From Salvia splendens (taxonomy: Eukaryota > Streptophyta > Magnoliopsida > Lamiales > Lamiaceae): 64,000 nucleotides of DNA. The notes under the pieces are model-generated. The model made no database searches. It was given only the letters and a program-made list of their open reading frames with translations, and was not told the origin of the DNA. Positions within the stretch are counted from its first letter, which is position 1. Each line of letters opens with the position of its first letter. Both the position numbers and the translations under genes were made by a program. The DNA is taken from contig NC_056043.1 of the NCBI RefSeq assembly GCF_004379255.2, positions 2,170,001 to 2,234,000 of the forward strand. Direction: 5' to 3'. Below are positions 45,649-58,176 of this stretch, in pieces.

Positions 45649-47414
45649 GGACATCCACAATGGGGCGTCCTAAGGCGAGCCCTAAAGTCCGCCCTATGCA
45701 TCGCCACATCAGCATTTTATCCTCCTGCCCTTCCACCTGCAGTGGGATGCCCTAAGGGTCGCCCTAAGCATTTTCTTCTATTTGAATATTTAAATAACTA
45801 CAAAAATTGGAAAAAACCTTCTTTTCATTTATAAAATTAATACATTACAATACGGATTACAAAAAAATACGCAAACTCAGCGACGACGGTTACGGGCCTA
45901 CACTTCTTCAATCATGTCGTTCATGAGCTGCGCATGGTCGTGTTGGTTGCGCATTGAGGCATGTCTAGATAGAACCTCATTGAAGCCCGTCGGTAATCCT
46001 CGAGCGGGGGCGCGGTCGCCGTGCTGGAGGAGCTGGATGCAATTTCGTCATCGGTCCAATTGGTGATGCTCCCACCTTCATGTTCGACTATCATGTTGTG
46101 CAAGATTATGCGCGCATACATGACATCGGCGAGGATTTCCTTGAACCAGAGACGTCCTAACCCTTTCACTATTGACCACCGTGATTGGAGCACACAAAAT
46201 GTCCGCCTCCTGCTTTTGCGCAAAGAAAACTCTCTTATCACCAATTGGGCAGCTGATCGTCTTTAGAAAAACAGACCATCGTGGGTATATGTCATCGGCC
46301 AAGTTTTACCCCATGTGGTATTGGCGCCTGTTGGCAGTGAACTCGATGGTCTGCCGTTGCGTTGCATTGCTCGGTGAAAAGGGTGGATGAGTGGAGGACG
46401 TTGATGTCGTTGTTCGACCTAGCTACACCAAAGTAAGCATGCCAGATCCAGAGCCGATAGTCAGCGACGGCTTCGAGGATCATCGTTGGGTGGCTGCCCT
46501 TGTATCCACTAGTAAATTGGCCTCTCCACGCCGCCGGACAATTATTCCTCTCCCAGTGCATACAGTCGATGCTCCCTAGCATCCCAAGAAAGCCGTGCGC
46601 CGTCTCGTGCATTCTCATTAGGCCCTGGCAATCTAAAGCCGTCGGCTTTCGCAAATATGTGTCGTTGTATGCCTCGACAACTCCCCTACAAAATCTCTTC
46701 AGGCACTCGCGGCCTGTTGTATCCTCGAAGGTACTCGTCGAACATGTCAGCACTGGTGCCGTAGGCCAAGTGCCGGAGTGCAACTGTGCACTTTTGCAAC
46801 GGCGTAAGCCCAGGTCTGCCGATGCCATCTTCTCGATACTGGAAGTATTCATCGCGTGACTGCAACGTCTGGACAATGCTGAGAAAAAGGTAACGAGACA
46901 TTCTAAACCAACAGCGGAAAACAGTCGAGCCCCACCATGGTTGCTCGGCAAAATAGTCTGCAAATAGACGTTCGTGAGCTGCGGCGTGATCGCGTCGGAC
47001 ATACTTCCGACGTCGAATAGGCCTGGGGATCTGCTCCGCCGCCGCCGCCGCCGCTGCCGCCTCCGCCTCCTCGCGTAGAATTATGGCTAAGCATTCCGCC
47101 ATTGCGTCGTGCACGGCTGCATTTAAGGCTCGAGTCAAGGTCGGACTACCGTCCTCCGAGGAACTCCGGTCGTTGTCGTGGTTCATTTTGGCTTGTGACA
47201 TTTGGAGAGATGAGAGAACTAATGCGAGAAATGTTCGTATGAAAAATGGAATGAATATCGAGGTTTAAATAGACAAATTTCGAATTTAAAAAATAAAATA
47301 AAAAAAAACGCATTGCATCGTCCGCGCTATCGTCCGCGCCTCCCACAATGGGCGGACGATGCCCTATCGTCAGCGCTTCGTCCGCGGAGCTCGTCCGCCA
47401 CATTGTGGATGGCC
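45649..47414 (-). mobile_element. PIF/Harbinger DNA transposon, copy 2, inside a Rab exon
   Basis: TTA target duplication at 45646-45648 and 47415-47417. Ends GGACATCCACAATGGGGC and, read inward from the right, GGCCATCCACAATGTGGC. Same subterminal GGACGAT/GCGCC-type words and same gene order as copy 1 (15583-17499). 1766 bp, with the transposase on the minus strand, opposite to the host gene. Confidence 0.88.
45877..47186 (-). pseudogene. Harbinger transposase copy 2, broken
   Basis: The N-terminal third is open (Met at 47186; Ala-rich, then RRDHAAAHERLFADYF, RMSRYLFLSIVQTL, LTPLQKCTVALRHLAYGT). Then the frame changes near 46730 (DEYLRG to EDTTGRECLKRF), and again after STLFTEQCNATA. About 20 bases are missing next to the QKQEA stretch, so the RKDVERAF motif with the catalytic Glu is deleted. 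The first two Asp motifs remain (GSIDCMHW, SNNDINVL). Not functional. Confidence 0.85.
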
Positions 47415-47922
47415 TTAGAAAATATGTAGATACAAAAACAAGTATAATGTTGATAGGTAGCAAATGTGAGCTTGATCACATGAGAGTTGTGAGTATTGAA
47501 GAAGGTAAAGCACTTTGCTATGATGAATGGCTTGCAATTCATGGAGGTTTCTGCCAAAACAACTCTAAATGTGAATCAGGTATATATAATACATCATCAT
47601 ATAATAACTAATTAATTACTCTCTATTTATATAAATTATAATATTAATAACTGAGTTTTATTATTATGTTCTGTAGGCATTTATCAGAACTGCAGAAACA
47701 ATCTATAGGAATATTGAAGATGGAGTTTTTGTTCTACCTAATGAGAAGGTATGTTATTTTCTTAATTAAATAGAACTAATATTTCTTCAATTTTATGACA
47801 TATTTTTTTATAAAATTAATTGATAAATTAACAATCTCTTTGTCGGTTAATTATTGTAGAGTGGAATCAAAATTGGTAATGTAGGGAGAGGTGGTGGTGG
47901 AGCTTGTTGCGGATTGATTTGA

Positions 47923-49673
47923 TTTTAATGAAAATATTTTGTTAATTATTGTATGAGAGGCTCTTTTATTTTGTTTTCAAAACAATACGGTTTGAGAATT
48001 TGCAGGAGTAATTTTTTATTGTAATTCATATAGTTTTTAGTTTTATTTGATACTAATATTTATATAAAATATTTTCTACTACCAAAACTATTTTTTATTC
48101 TATTTCCGAATTATTAAAAGGATAATATGGAGGGGGCAAAATTGTTTGGAGTAGTTGACGAGTGACGACGACCAAATAAACCTTAATATATGTAATAGAT
48201 TTGGTTTTGTCACTTTATTACCAAACGCAATGGTTGGAACAAATCACAAATGCATGTATAATTAGGGGACTTTTTTTTTCCTGACCTTGATGATCTAATT
48301 ATCAAACTACACTAATTAAAAGAAGTAATTTAACTTCACGATTTTCGGTTACCAACGAATTTATCAATGAAATATATTTCACTATAAAAGGATAATAAAA
48401 GACAATTAATAAAGTGCAGAAGATCATTAGGCCATAGAAACAAGGGGTTCGTTTATATGTTACTAAGAGGTCCATAATTACTCTATTTAATTTACTTAAT
48501 TTATTATATTTTAGTCTCTCTTTAATTGTATTTAATTATTTTATCTACTTTATTATTTCTTAACTTATTAACCTAATAATCTTGTTTATTCAAATAATAA
48601 ATATAATAGAAAAATTCTATTCCACAAACATCACTCTTCGGTATTCAAATCAATCGATACTAGAAATATATCTCGACAATTATTTAGTGACACAGTAGAA
48701 AAAGTAATTAAGAAATTAGAAAATATAAGCAACGGTGCAAAATCATTATCGTCACAGATATTTTCACATGCCACCTGTGACAACTTCAATTTTCTTTGAT
48801 TTATTTATATGGGGAATTGGTTAATTGACCTGCCAAATATGGGACACAAAAATAACGCTCACTTTACCAATTTACCCTCCGTATCATGTGTGGTGTCCCC
48901 TCGATAATGCATAATTTAAAACTCCTATTACAATCAATTTTGATTAAATTGAGTTTGTTTTAATAATTACGTACATTTATCACTACTCATTTTAAAAAAT
49001 AATAAAAAATATCAAGAAATTGATAATAGCGATGAGTGTTAAGATCAAAATTTTATTAAATTTTATAATTATTTTAACGATTCACCTTGGATTTATTACT
49101 AAACTCCGTATTTATATTTCACCACAAAGAAATTGTCAGCTTATTGACATTTAAAAAAATTTGTTTGTTGTGTTAAACAGAAAATGCGTAATTGAATATA
49201 TTAATAAATAAAGAAAAGAATTAATACTTTATATTAATGATGATTTGCTTTATTTTATAAAGAGAAATGTAACATTTTTATTGGGAACTGAAAAGGAAAA
49301 TATGAATTCTTATGAGAAAAGTATAAAAAAAACATCTACCATTTATCTATATTCACTATCTTCATGTCTTTAACAAAAAAATAAGATTATTTTCATATAA
49401 AATGAGAAATATTTGACCAAGACATATTCACATGATTGTTTGAGTAGACTTGCTATCCAAAAAAATACTACAAAACAACGAAAATAAATTGACAAAACAT
49501 CAAGGGCATATTAGTAATTTAAGCATCACTAAGCAGTGAACATTCCCTTTCAATCTTTCATTGTATCTCGTGATGTTACTATAAAAACTCACCACTCTGA
49601 TCATCTCATTTCAGCTCTCTCTGTCTCTCACACACACAAACACACACAAAGTGTGATAGAGCTTTGCGTGGCA
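47923..49673. other. AT-rich intergenic region and AGPase promoter
   Basis: No gene seen between the Rab remnant and the AGPase start. The last 100 bases before 49674 carry a (CA)n-like CTCACACACACAAACACACA stretch in the leader. The rest is AT-rich without clear repeats. Confidence 0.5.
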
Positions 49674-52600
49674 ATGGCAGCCGAAGCAGTCTACCAATCG
49701 ACTCCTAGCAAAATTGCAGCACCTCACCACTCGGAGAGTGTCAATTCAACGTCGTTTAAGAGGCTGTCGTTTGCGGGGTCTAACGTGGCCGGGGAGAAAA
49801 TCACGTCAAAGCTCCGAATGCGGCGGAGAGGCGAAATGGAGCGACGGAGACCGGTGATTGTATCTCCGAAGGCGGTTTCCGACTCTCAGAATTCGCAGAC
49901 TTGCCTTGATCCTGACGCAAGCAGAGTATTTTTTTTTTGTTCTCCATTTTCGCTCTCCTTAGTTCTGATTGTATGGAAACCAACTGCGCCTAGCTATATC
50001 GATTGATCAATTCGTCTTTCCGCGCATAAATTCGAAGGATTTTTTTTCCAATTCGTTTATGATTGTGTGTGAAATCGTTATATTTTTGCAATATAGTGTG
50101 CTTCTTTTTTGCCTAAAAGTTAGTGAAGGTACGTGTTTTGAGATCTGAGCATACTGTTTTGTGTAGCTATGAAACCTTTGCTTTAATTCGAAGTTATATT
50201 AGTGCTTTGTGCAGATCCGCGATTCGCTCTCTTGATAAACAACAAACATTTAGAATGTATATGTAGCTTTAAACCAGGGGAGATTTGCCCCACGTGTTTT
50301 GTCTTTAGGCTGCTCGATTGATTTGAGCAAGCAAGGAGTCTTACATTTGTTTATTGAAAATACAGTTTGGTGAAATTCTCTGTTATCTGCTAATGTATTC
50401 TTAAATTTGAGGTAATGTCACAGTTAGTCAGGCCAATACACACGTGCAAATGAAGTTTGACTCACAAAATTAATAATTTGATTCCCCATTATACTATTCA
50501 TTTACACTTGAATCAAGCATATGCAGTGTTACTTCCATGGATTAGATCAGTAAGGTTCTCCAGTTTCTACGCTGGGAAGTATTGAGACAGCTTCCGGGGA
50601 GAAAGTCATCTGAAGACCAATCAGCCTGTTAATTTTGTGCTTTCTTGTTAACACAGTTCAAAAATGCTAAAGTATTGTGAATGGATTAAAGTATTTTTAG
50701 GATATCCAATTCAACTGATTTCTGTTTGGACAATTAATGTTTTATCTTGTGGCTTGGAAACTAGAATGTAGTTATCGTATAAACAGAGTGGTTAATAACG
50801 TATTCTGGTCCTTCTGTAGAGTGTCTTGGGAATCATTCTGGGAGGTGGAGCTGGAACTAGGCTGTATCCTCTAACAAAGAAGAGGGCAAAACCAGCCGTT
50901 CCTCTTGGAGCAAATTACCGGTTGATTGATATTCCTGTTAGCAATTGCTTGAACAGTAATATATCCAAGATCTATGTCCTCACTCAATTCAATTCTGCTT
51001 CCCTCAATCGCCATCTTTCGAGGGCATATGCAAGCAACATGGGAGGATACAAAAATGAAGGTTTTGTTGAGGTTCTTGCAGCTCAGCAAAGTCCAGAAAA
51101 CCCCAATTGGTTCCAGGTACTTATTACCTGCATTCTCAATGTTCACTGTGATGAACATATATCATGCACAAAAATTTTACTCTTTACATCTAGCGAGTAC
51201 AAGTTTTTCAGCTGCATTTGTTTCTATCAAATGTTATGCATATTATGTTCCAGATTTTTAGTCGATGCTTGATATCTTTTAGACCCAATTGTTCTTTTTT
51301 TGTTTAAAACCGGTGATACATAAAGTTTGTTCTTCTTTAGGGTACTGCAGATGCTGTGAGGCAATATTTGTGGTTGTTTGACGAGCACAATGTTCTTGAG
51401 TTCCTGATTCTTGCTGGAGATCATCTATACAGAATGGATTATGAGAGGTTTATTCAGGCTCACAGAGAGACAGATGCTGACATTACTGTTGCTGCTTTGC
51501 CTATGGATGAAAAGCGCGCCACATCATTTGGACTGATGAAGATTGATGAAGAAGGGCGCATCACCGAATTTGCTGAGAAACCAAAGGGAGAACAGTTAAA
51601 ATCTATGAAGGTGGATTTTTGGGCAAATACACTCGAGCATTTTGAATAGCTAAAATGGACCGATTTTTAAGTTTGCTTTTTCCGTGGTTCCATTTTTGAA
51701 GGTTGATACTACCATATTGGGTCTTGATGATAAGAGAGCAAGGAGATGCCTTACATTGCAAGTATGGGAATATACGTTGTTAGCAAAGAAGTGATGATAA
51801 ATCTTCTCAGAGATGACTTCCCCGCAGCCAATGATTTTGGTAGTGAAGTTATCCCTGGAGCCACTGCCATGGGATTAAGAGTATGGTTCTGAACTTTACT
51901 TTAGTTCTTCTCTACTTTAGTACAGTGGTTTTGCAAAGTAATTAATCGGATATATATAAAGGTCATGATGTTTTCTGGCACTATCTTCTCCTTTAATGTG
52001 ATTGTGGATTTATCAGTGAACTTTACATAACACTATCACTTTCTACTCTTAGCAATTTTGAGAAATAGGATCTAACAGTTAAATTTCCTATAAAGGTCCA
52101 AGCTTACTTGTTTGATGGCTACTGGGAAGACATTGGTACCATTGAAGCTTTCTACAATGCCAATCTAGGGATTACTAAAAAGCCAGTGCCCGATTTTAGG
52201 TAGGTGTTTGTTCTTATCACGAACCCCTTTCTACTTATTGTTGTTTACCAGATAACCAACACGATGTATTATTGCAATACCCTTATATTCTTCATTCTTC
52301 AATTATCTTATGCAGCTTCTATGATCGATCTGCTCCCATCTACACCCAACCTCGATATCTGCCTCCTTCTAAGATGCTGGATGCTGATGTCACAGATAGT
52401 GTCATTGGTGAAGGTTGTGTGATCAAGGTGAGTAATCTGCAAACTGGCCTAGTATAATAGAGAAGGTTAATATATTCGCACCATCTAACCTTCTGTCAAA
52501 AATAAGTATAGCTGTTTATGCTAGTCTTCTGTATAAAAAAATAGCGAACAACATCTATTAGTGTGCCAGATGATCCCATTTTATCGTGATCTTATTCCGT

Positions 52601-53108
52601 GCAGAACTGCAAAATCCATCATTCTGTGGTTGGACTTCGGTCATGCATAGCTGAGGGTGCAATCATAGAGGACTCCTTGTTGATGGGTGCAGATTATTAC
52701 GAGGTAAATTCTCCCCTTACAAGTTAAAATGTAACGTTCTGATCTTTTCCTATCCTTGAATTCGGAGCGTATGACACGTTTTACTTCCTCTGCATTATAG
52801 ACGGACGCAGACAGAAGGTTTCTGGCAGCCAAGGGCGCAGTACCTATCGGCATTGGTAAAAACACTCACATCAAGAGAGCCGTCATCGACAAAAATGCCC
52901 GGATTGGAGAAAACGTGAAGGTGCAAACTTATATACATTTGAAACCTTTTGCTCATCTCAGTTCTAAAATATGTTCTTCGAGATATGGCAGATTATAAAC
53001 AGTGACGATGTTCAAGAAGCAGCGAGGGAGACGGACGGATACTTCATCAAGAGTGGGATCGTCACTGTGATCAAAGACGCCCTGATTCCCAGTGGTAGTG
53101 TGATCTAG
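49674..53108 (+). CDS. ADP-glucose pyrophosphorylase small subunit, with one-base deletion in exon 4
   Basis: Nine exons: 49674-49925, 50820-51116, 51341-51610, 51702-51880, 52096-52199, 52316-52427, 52605-52703, 52801-52920, 52992-53108. Ser/Arg-rich plastid transit peptide (exon 1), then [21 protein letters not shown] (nucleotide binding), [13 protein letters not shown] (catalytic Asp), FAEKPKG (sugar phosphate), [13 protein letters not shown], a C-terminal beta-helix with [14 protein letters not shown], and the end [18 protein letters not shown]. Known role: catalytic subunit of plastid AGPase, which makes ADP-glucose for starch, under 3-PGA and Pi control. Oddity: exon 4 is 179 nt where the frame needs 180; after LDDKRAR the frame shifts by one base (an A missing in GCAAGGAGATG) and reads to an early stop. 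All other exons are in phase. Either a real null allele or a sequence error. Confidence 0.85.
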
Positions 53109-53701
53109 AAATCGCCGGTCCGATGAAGCAATGGGACAGAGGTGGAGAATGAGTTCTCAGCTTTATGGGTATAATCTAATCTTGATGTACATAACAGCTG
53201 AGATTTAAGAACTTTCATTAGTTTTTCCCTTATATCTAAATGGTGATATAATAATTTAAAACATTAAAATAAACGTTAATTTCATTGATGCCTTTCCCTT
53301 TTATCTAATATATTATGGAGATGCAGCCTTAATCTCAAGTTTATTTCAAACATCAAGAGAAGCATCGTACTAAAAAATGGTGGTTTTGTCTTAAATCTTA
53401 ATGTGAAATGAGGTCTTGGTTGAATTTTATGATGGCCCTAAGAAATTACTTTTCATACAAAATATTTCACGTTGTTTCATATTACTACAAAGTTCGAGGA
53501 TTAGATAAATGATAATACTACAAAAAGGTTCGAAGTCTAGATAAATGATACAAAAAGTTTCATTAGACTTCGTCAAATATTTGCCCACGCGTGGCACAAA
53601 AATTCCATCGTTTTTTGTTGATAATTTTTTTTAACATTGTGGGGATTTATTTCACATTTTATGTAAAATCGCCAATTATTTATTTGATGTTTTATTAATT
53701 A
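53109..53701. other. 3' flank of AGPase, no gene
   Basis: The first part is the 3' untranslated region, followed by AT-rich DNA. GTTCGA(A/G)G[AT]..AGATAAATGATA occurs twice at about 53494-53550, a short duplication. Otherwise nothing seen. Confidence 0.4.
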
Positions 53702-53951
53702 CTCCATCTGTCCCAACTTAATTGTCACTCTTTTATATTTCGGTCCGTCCCAACTAAATTATCACATTTTATTTTTACCATAAATGGTAAGTTGGACCCA
53801 CATTTCACTAACTCACTCTATTTACATTTTATTATAAAAGTAATATAAAAAATAGGTCTCACAGTCCACTAACTTTTCCAACCAACTTTCTTTACATTTC
53901 TTAATAACCATGTCCACTCCAAGAGTGACAATTAAGTTGGGACGGAGGGAT
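53702..53951. mobile_element. Stowaway-like MITE (about 250 bp)
   Basis: TA on both sides. Left CTCCATCTGTCCCAACTTAA and inverted right ATCCCTCCGTCCCAACTTAA are near-perfect inverted repeats, followed by TTGTCACTCTT in the same inverted order. AGPase ends about 590 bp before it; the PHD/SANT gene starts about 260 bp after it. Confidence 0.8.
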
Positions 53952-54211
53952 TACTATAAAAATTTCATCCCATATCGAATTTTAAGAAACTTCATCAAAT
54001 AAAAACACATGTAAAAAGATATCTCTATTTTCTAAATTAACAAGAAAACCGAACATAATTACGCAATTGATCATCAATTTAACTCATGATGAAATAGACA
54101 AATTCGTTCAAAGTAAAGAGTTAATCAGCAATTTCACTCTTTATAGACAAAATTAGACAGCTAACCAGAGCAACCAAAAAATGCTGTCTATATACCTTCA
54201 CCATCATCCTC

Positions 54212-55650
54212 CTAGCAGCCAAACTGCACAAACTTCTGAGTCCTCCATTTATCCTTAAGATCAGCCGGGGTCCGAGTCGGGTCGAACTTTTCGCTCTCTT
54301 CCAAGATTTTCTTCCAAGGGATGTTCACTCCAACCTGATATTCTTCCACTCCTTCCTACAGCAACAGAAATCGTTAACCGAATCACTCAACCGGTTCCAA
54401 AGCCAAAGTCCAACGAATGTCAATGTAGAATAGTAATATTTGAACACGAAGGCGTAAGGTAAGGTTTCGTTAGCAGATTTTATGATATAACCGTTAAATA
54501 AAAACGAAAGAAGCTTTTAACAGCATTTCAAGAATCAACATTTACCCTGAGTGCTTCTTCTTCTTCCTCCGTCCACATCAGTCTACTACGTTTCCTTCTG
54601 CCAGATGCGTCGCTACCTCAGCAAGTGATTAGTGCCTATCAGTAAGAACGCATATACAAGAAAAGGCAGATTTCGAACATAGTTTATATAATCTTACGAT
54701 TTTTTGGATTGTATTTCAGAGTTGCTCAACCTCCTAGCAGAACTAAATTTTATAACTACTTTTCTCGTTCCCATAGCCGAAGATGAATTCCTAGCAGATT
54801 TCTTGGCAGGAGTCGAAGTTGGAGATGCGTACTTCTTCTTATCGCTAAATTTACTTTGCAGAACTGAAATAGCTTCGGACTCTTTGTCCACAAGCTTGAT
54901 CCTTTTTGGTGCTCTCGTAGCTCTTGCTCGCCCAGTGAGTGTGGAGTCTTCATTGGTGGAAGATAACGAAGTTCCAAAATCCTTCTCCTGAGTATTTTCT
55001 TCTTCATCAGAAGCTTCCCGTTCCTCTTCCTCAGCATTTTCCTCTTCCACAGAAGCTTCACGTTCCTCTTCCCGAATCTGTTTCTCTCCCACAGCTATAT
55101 CGCCATTTCCCCAATTCTTCTCAAGCGAACGATCCTCATCTTCAGAGCCACCAGAAGATTCAGAATCTTCTTCGACCTTTTCCTCTTCACGAGGTTGATC
55201 AATAACCCCGTCATTGTTAGCCTTACTTTTACCATCCTCACATAATCCATTATTCACATCCGACTGATTTCGCTTATTGTCTTCACACGTCTTATTTTCT
55301 CGCATAGCCTTTTCACTTTTACCATCCTCACATGATCCATTATTCAGATTCGACTGATTTCGCCCATTCTCTTCACACGTCTTATTTTCTCGCATACCCT
55401 TTTCACTGCCATCCATAAAGATCAACAAAGCCTTCTTTTTCGCCCGAGAAAATTCTCTAGCTTTGCGCGTCTCTGCAACAGCTTGCTTGTACACACAATA
55501 GGGGCAATAGAAGCGCCCGGCATCATCTAACCTAGCCGGACCGCCCAAACACCCTTCATGAACAGCCAAAGGACAGCCGTTTTCATTGCAAAGCAGCACA
55601 TTCCCACCTTTATCGCATTTTATGCACAAGTGACTCTCCGACCAATCCAT
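54212..55650 (-). CDS. PHD finger and SANT/Myb-like nuclear protein
   Basis: Exons 54698-55650, 54546-54612 and 54212-54355; 1164 nt, 387 residues if the Met at 55650 is the start. PHD zinc finger at residues 9-52 (C9, C12, C21, C26, H31, C34, C49, C52) with a YKQAVAETRKAREFSRAKKK helix after it. A 30-residue Asn/Glu/Lys repeat (83-112, 113-142) and acidic Glu-rich repeats follow, then Lys/Arg-rich motifs. A C-terminal SANT/Myb-like domain (RLMWTEEEEEALREGVEEYQ, IPWKKILEE, LKDKWRTQKF) ends it. The last part resembles telomere-binding Myb domains (LKDKWR). Likely a chromatin or DNA-binding protein. The frame upstream of Met lacks another ATG before a stop, but an upstream exon is possible since related plant proteins have longer N-termini. 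Confidence 0.8.
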
Positions 55651-57142
55651 TTCAACCGAAACACCACCTCCTTCCGCCCTTACACGATCACAGCTCTGTG
55701 CATTACGATATTACAGCAATTAGACATACAATTAATCCATCAAACACCTTCACAAAGCAATGATCTAGTTTAACAGCAGCAAATTCTTCAACCACGCAGC
55801 AATAGAACTCAACCTCAAGGGGGAGAAAAAGGCTATTTTCGACGTTTTTAAGAGTAAAATGAAATGTATGCAATAATCAAGATCATTTTGGAAACTGATG
55901 TATAGAAACATTAAAACAGAGAAAACAAATAAAGAGAAACAACTAAAGCTATAATTTCCCCAAATTTGGAAAGCTTTGAAGACTAAAATAGTAAACTTTC
56001 AAAACTCAAAACTCAAAACACACTAACTAAATACAGATTTTTAACTCTCTGATTCAGCCTAAATGCAGCAATTTAAGCAGCAAAACATGAATGAAACAGT
56101 GGCATGTCACATTAATCCATTCCAACAGCCAAATGCTACTAAAAAGATGCAACAATCAGAACTTATTTTGATGAAATGAAACAAAATGATTAAAATAAAT
56201 GTCTACCAAAAATCAGAATCGCCACGGCATTTGCAATTTTAACGGTGAAATTGAACATATAGAGTTACGCAAATTCACGCGGAAAAATAAAATTTCATGG
56301 ATTTGTAAATGTTAAATTGCTGTGAAAATGAGAAGTTGTTGCCGGCGGCGTAGGAATTCCAGCTAGAAAAAAGGGGTATTTTTACAGTGTGTAAAAATTA
56401 AAATCATTCTGGCAAATTTTAAAATTAGGGTTTTTCACTTCTAGTCAAAGAATACCGATTTATGGTTTTATTAATTGATGTGGAGTACATATATTAATTT
56501 TCAACCTTTCCTGATTTTTTATTCATAAATTTTTATGCTATTTTATGACATGAACTAAAAGATTTTCTGATTTTCCAGAAAATAGTTTAAAGTTCATATT
56601 TACATGCAAATAATGTATGAAAGAATAGTATGCGTGTGACATGTAGTATTAGAAAAAATGAAATATCCTTCACTAATAATTTAAAAATTATTTTTGAGGA
56701 TAACATAGATTAAAAAATAATTTAAAAAATAATTTTGAGGATAACATAGATTTAAGTTTTTAAAAATAAATGACCGAACATGTTTAAACTTAATTAATTT
56801 ATCTAATTAAACAGTACTACGAGTAATAAATTAATTTGAATTAAGTTTATTTATTCATCCATGGTAGCTACAATATCCTACAAATGTCAAATCATGTTTT
56901 TTTTTTCATTTTTCACATTAAAGTATATTTTCAAATGAAATGAAAAGGAAATGATTTAATTAAATATGGTGAAAAGAAAATTCCTGGGAACTTAATCCCT
57001 GGCTTAGTAATACTAATTCAAGAAACTAGGTTGAAGGTTTCATGCCCTCAAAATCCTTAAAATATAGCTTATTCAGTTAGCTTATTGATTAAATGATTTG
57101 AAAGTTCTTCTCTATACATAATCAAATCATCCTCTCAAAAAT
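55651..57142. other. Upstream of PHD/SANT gene, no further gene
   Basis: Leader, possible 5' intron and promoter of the minus-strand PHD/SANT gene; a GC-richer part near 56335-56365 may hold a non-coding first exon. Beyond 56400 the DNA is AT-rich, with a short direct repeat of TTTTGAGGATAACATAGATT at about 56690-56755. Confidence 0.4.
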
Positions 57143-57515
57143 AAAGAAGAATTGCCAGTCAACGTGAAATTAATCAAAGATAGCTAATTGTAAACAAGTA
57201 TCAACCGATTATCCAACCATCAAATCACAATTCAACTACGTATATGTTCTTTCGTGCACAACTTATCAATATGATTGAATTAGTAGTAGTAGTGGTAGTG
57301 GTAGTGTGGTAGTGGTAGTATTAAAGAAGAATTGTCGGTCAACGTGAAATTAATCAAAGATAGCTAATTGTAAACAAGTATCAACCGATTATCCAACCAT
57401 TAAATCACAATTCAACTACGAATATGTTCTTTCGTGCACAACTTATCAATACGATTGGATCATACTATAAACACTAGTAGTAGTAGTGGTGATAGTAGTA
57501 GTGGTAGTGGTAGTG
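57143..57515. repeat. Tandem duplication, 180-bp unit
   Basis: 57143-57322 repeats at 57323-57515: AAAGAAGAATTG..GGTCAACG and then near-identical DNA to AACTTATCAATA.GATTG. Each unit ends in AGTAGTAGTGGTAGTGG-type simple repeat. A few substitutions separate them. Confidence 0.85.

Positions 57516-57518
<3 letters not shown>

Positions 57519-57574
<56 letters not shown>
57519..57574. repeat. (AAT)n microsatellite
   Basis: About 19 uninterrupted units follow the GTGGTAGTG run at the end of the second 180-bp unit. Likely polymorphic in length. Confidence 0.95.
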
Positions 57575-57804
57575 TTATAGAAGATAATCGTGACAAAAGG
57601 TTTGTTTTGCACTTTTTAGTTATTTTATTTTGGAATTCCGTATTACTAATAAGCAACAATGATTATAGATATTGGAGAAGCACTTGCACAGATTTTCCTT
57701 TAAATTTCGGATGGTCTTGATTAATTTTGTTAATAGAAATTCAACTGGGGCATATTAACCAGCTAATTCAAAATAATTAATAATCAGTTATCAAAGATCA
57801 CTTC

Positions 57805-57807
<3 letters not shown>

Positions 57808-57889
<82 letters not shown>
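57808..57889. repeat. (AT)n microsatellite
   Basis: About 40 uninterrupted AT dinucleotides. Long perfect AT runs are prone to length errors in assembly. Confidence 0.95.
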
Positions 57890-57890
<1 letters not shown>

Positions 57891-58011
57891 CATTATTGAT
57901 ATACTTGACAATATACATTAATTGAGTAGTGATAAAATGGGTAGAATTAGAGGTGTGAGAGAGGGTATGAATTTGGTAAATGATGTTTTTTAGGGTTGGG
58001 TGTTGGTGTTG

Positions 58012-58176
58012 ATGCTCATAGTCTCCATCTCAGTGATGTCCATCTTCATATTTGCTTGTGCTCACAAGAAGCCCTCTCGGAAGAGACGCGAGATCCCCGA
58101 TTTTGGTGATTGTTTCGAGGGCGGTGGTGATGGTGATGGTGGAGGCGGTGGCGGTGGCGGTGGCGGTGGTGATTAG
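58012..58176 (+). CDS. Small membrane-anchored Gly-rich protein
   Basis: 54 residues from the ATG at 58012: a hydrophobic segment (LIVSISVMSIFIFACAH), a basic stop-transfer stretch (KKPSRKRREIPD), then GDCFEGGGDGDG and a poly-Gly end. An in-frame stop lies upstream, directly before GGTTGGGTG. That position (TTTTTTAG|GG) is also a possible splice acceptor, so the real start may be in an upstream exon. It has the same plan as the protein at 59736-60215: one membrane helix followed by a Gly/Asp-rich tail. No known family assigned. Confidence 0.5.
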   Translation: MLIVSISVMSIFIFACAHKKPSRKRREIPDFGDCFEGGGDGDGGGGGGGGGGGD

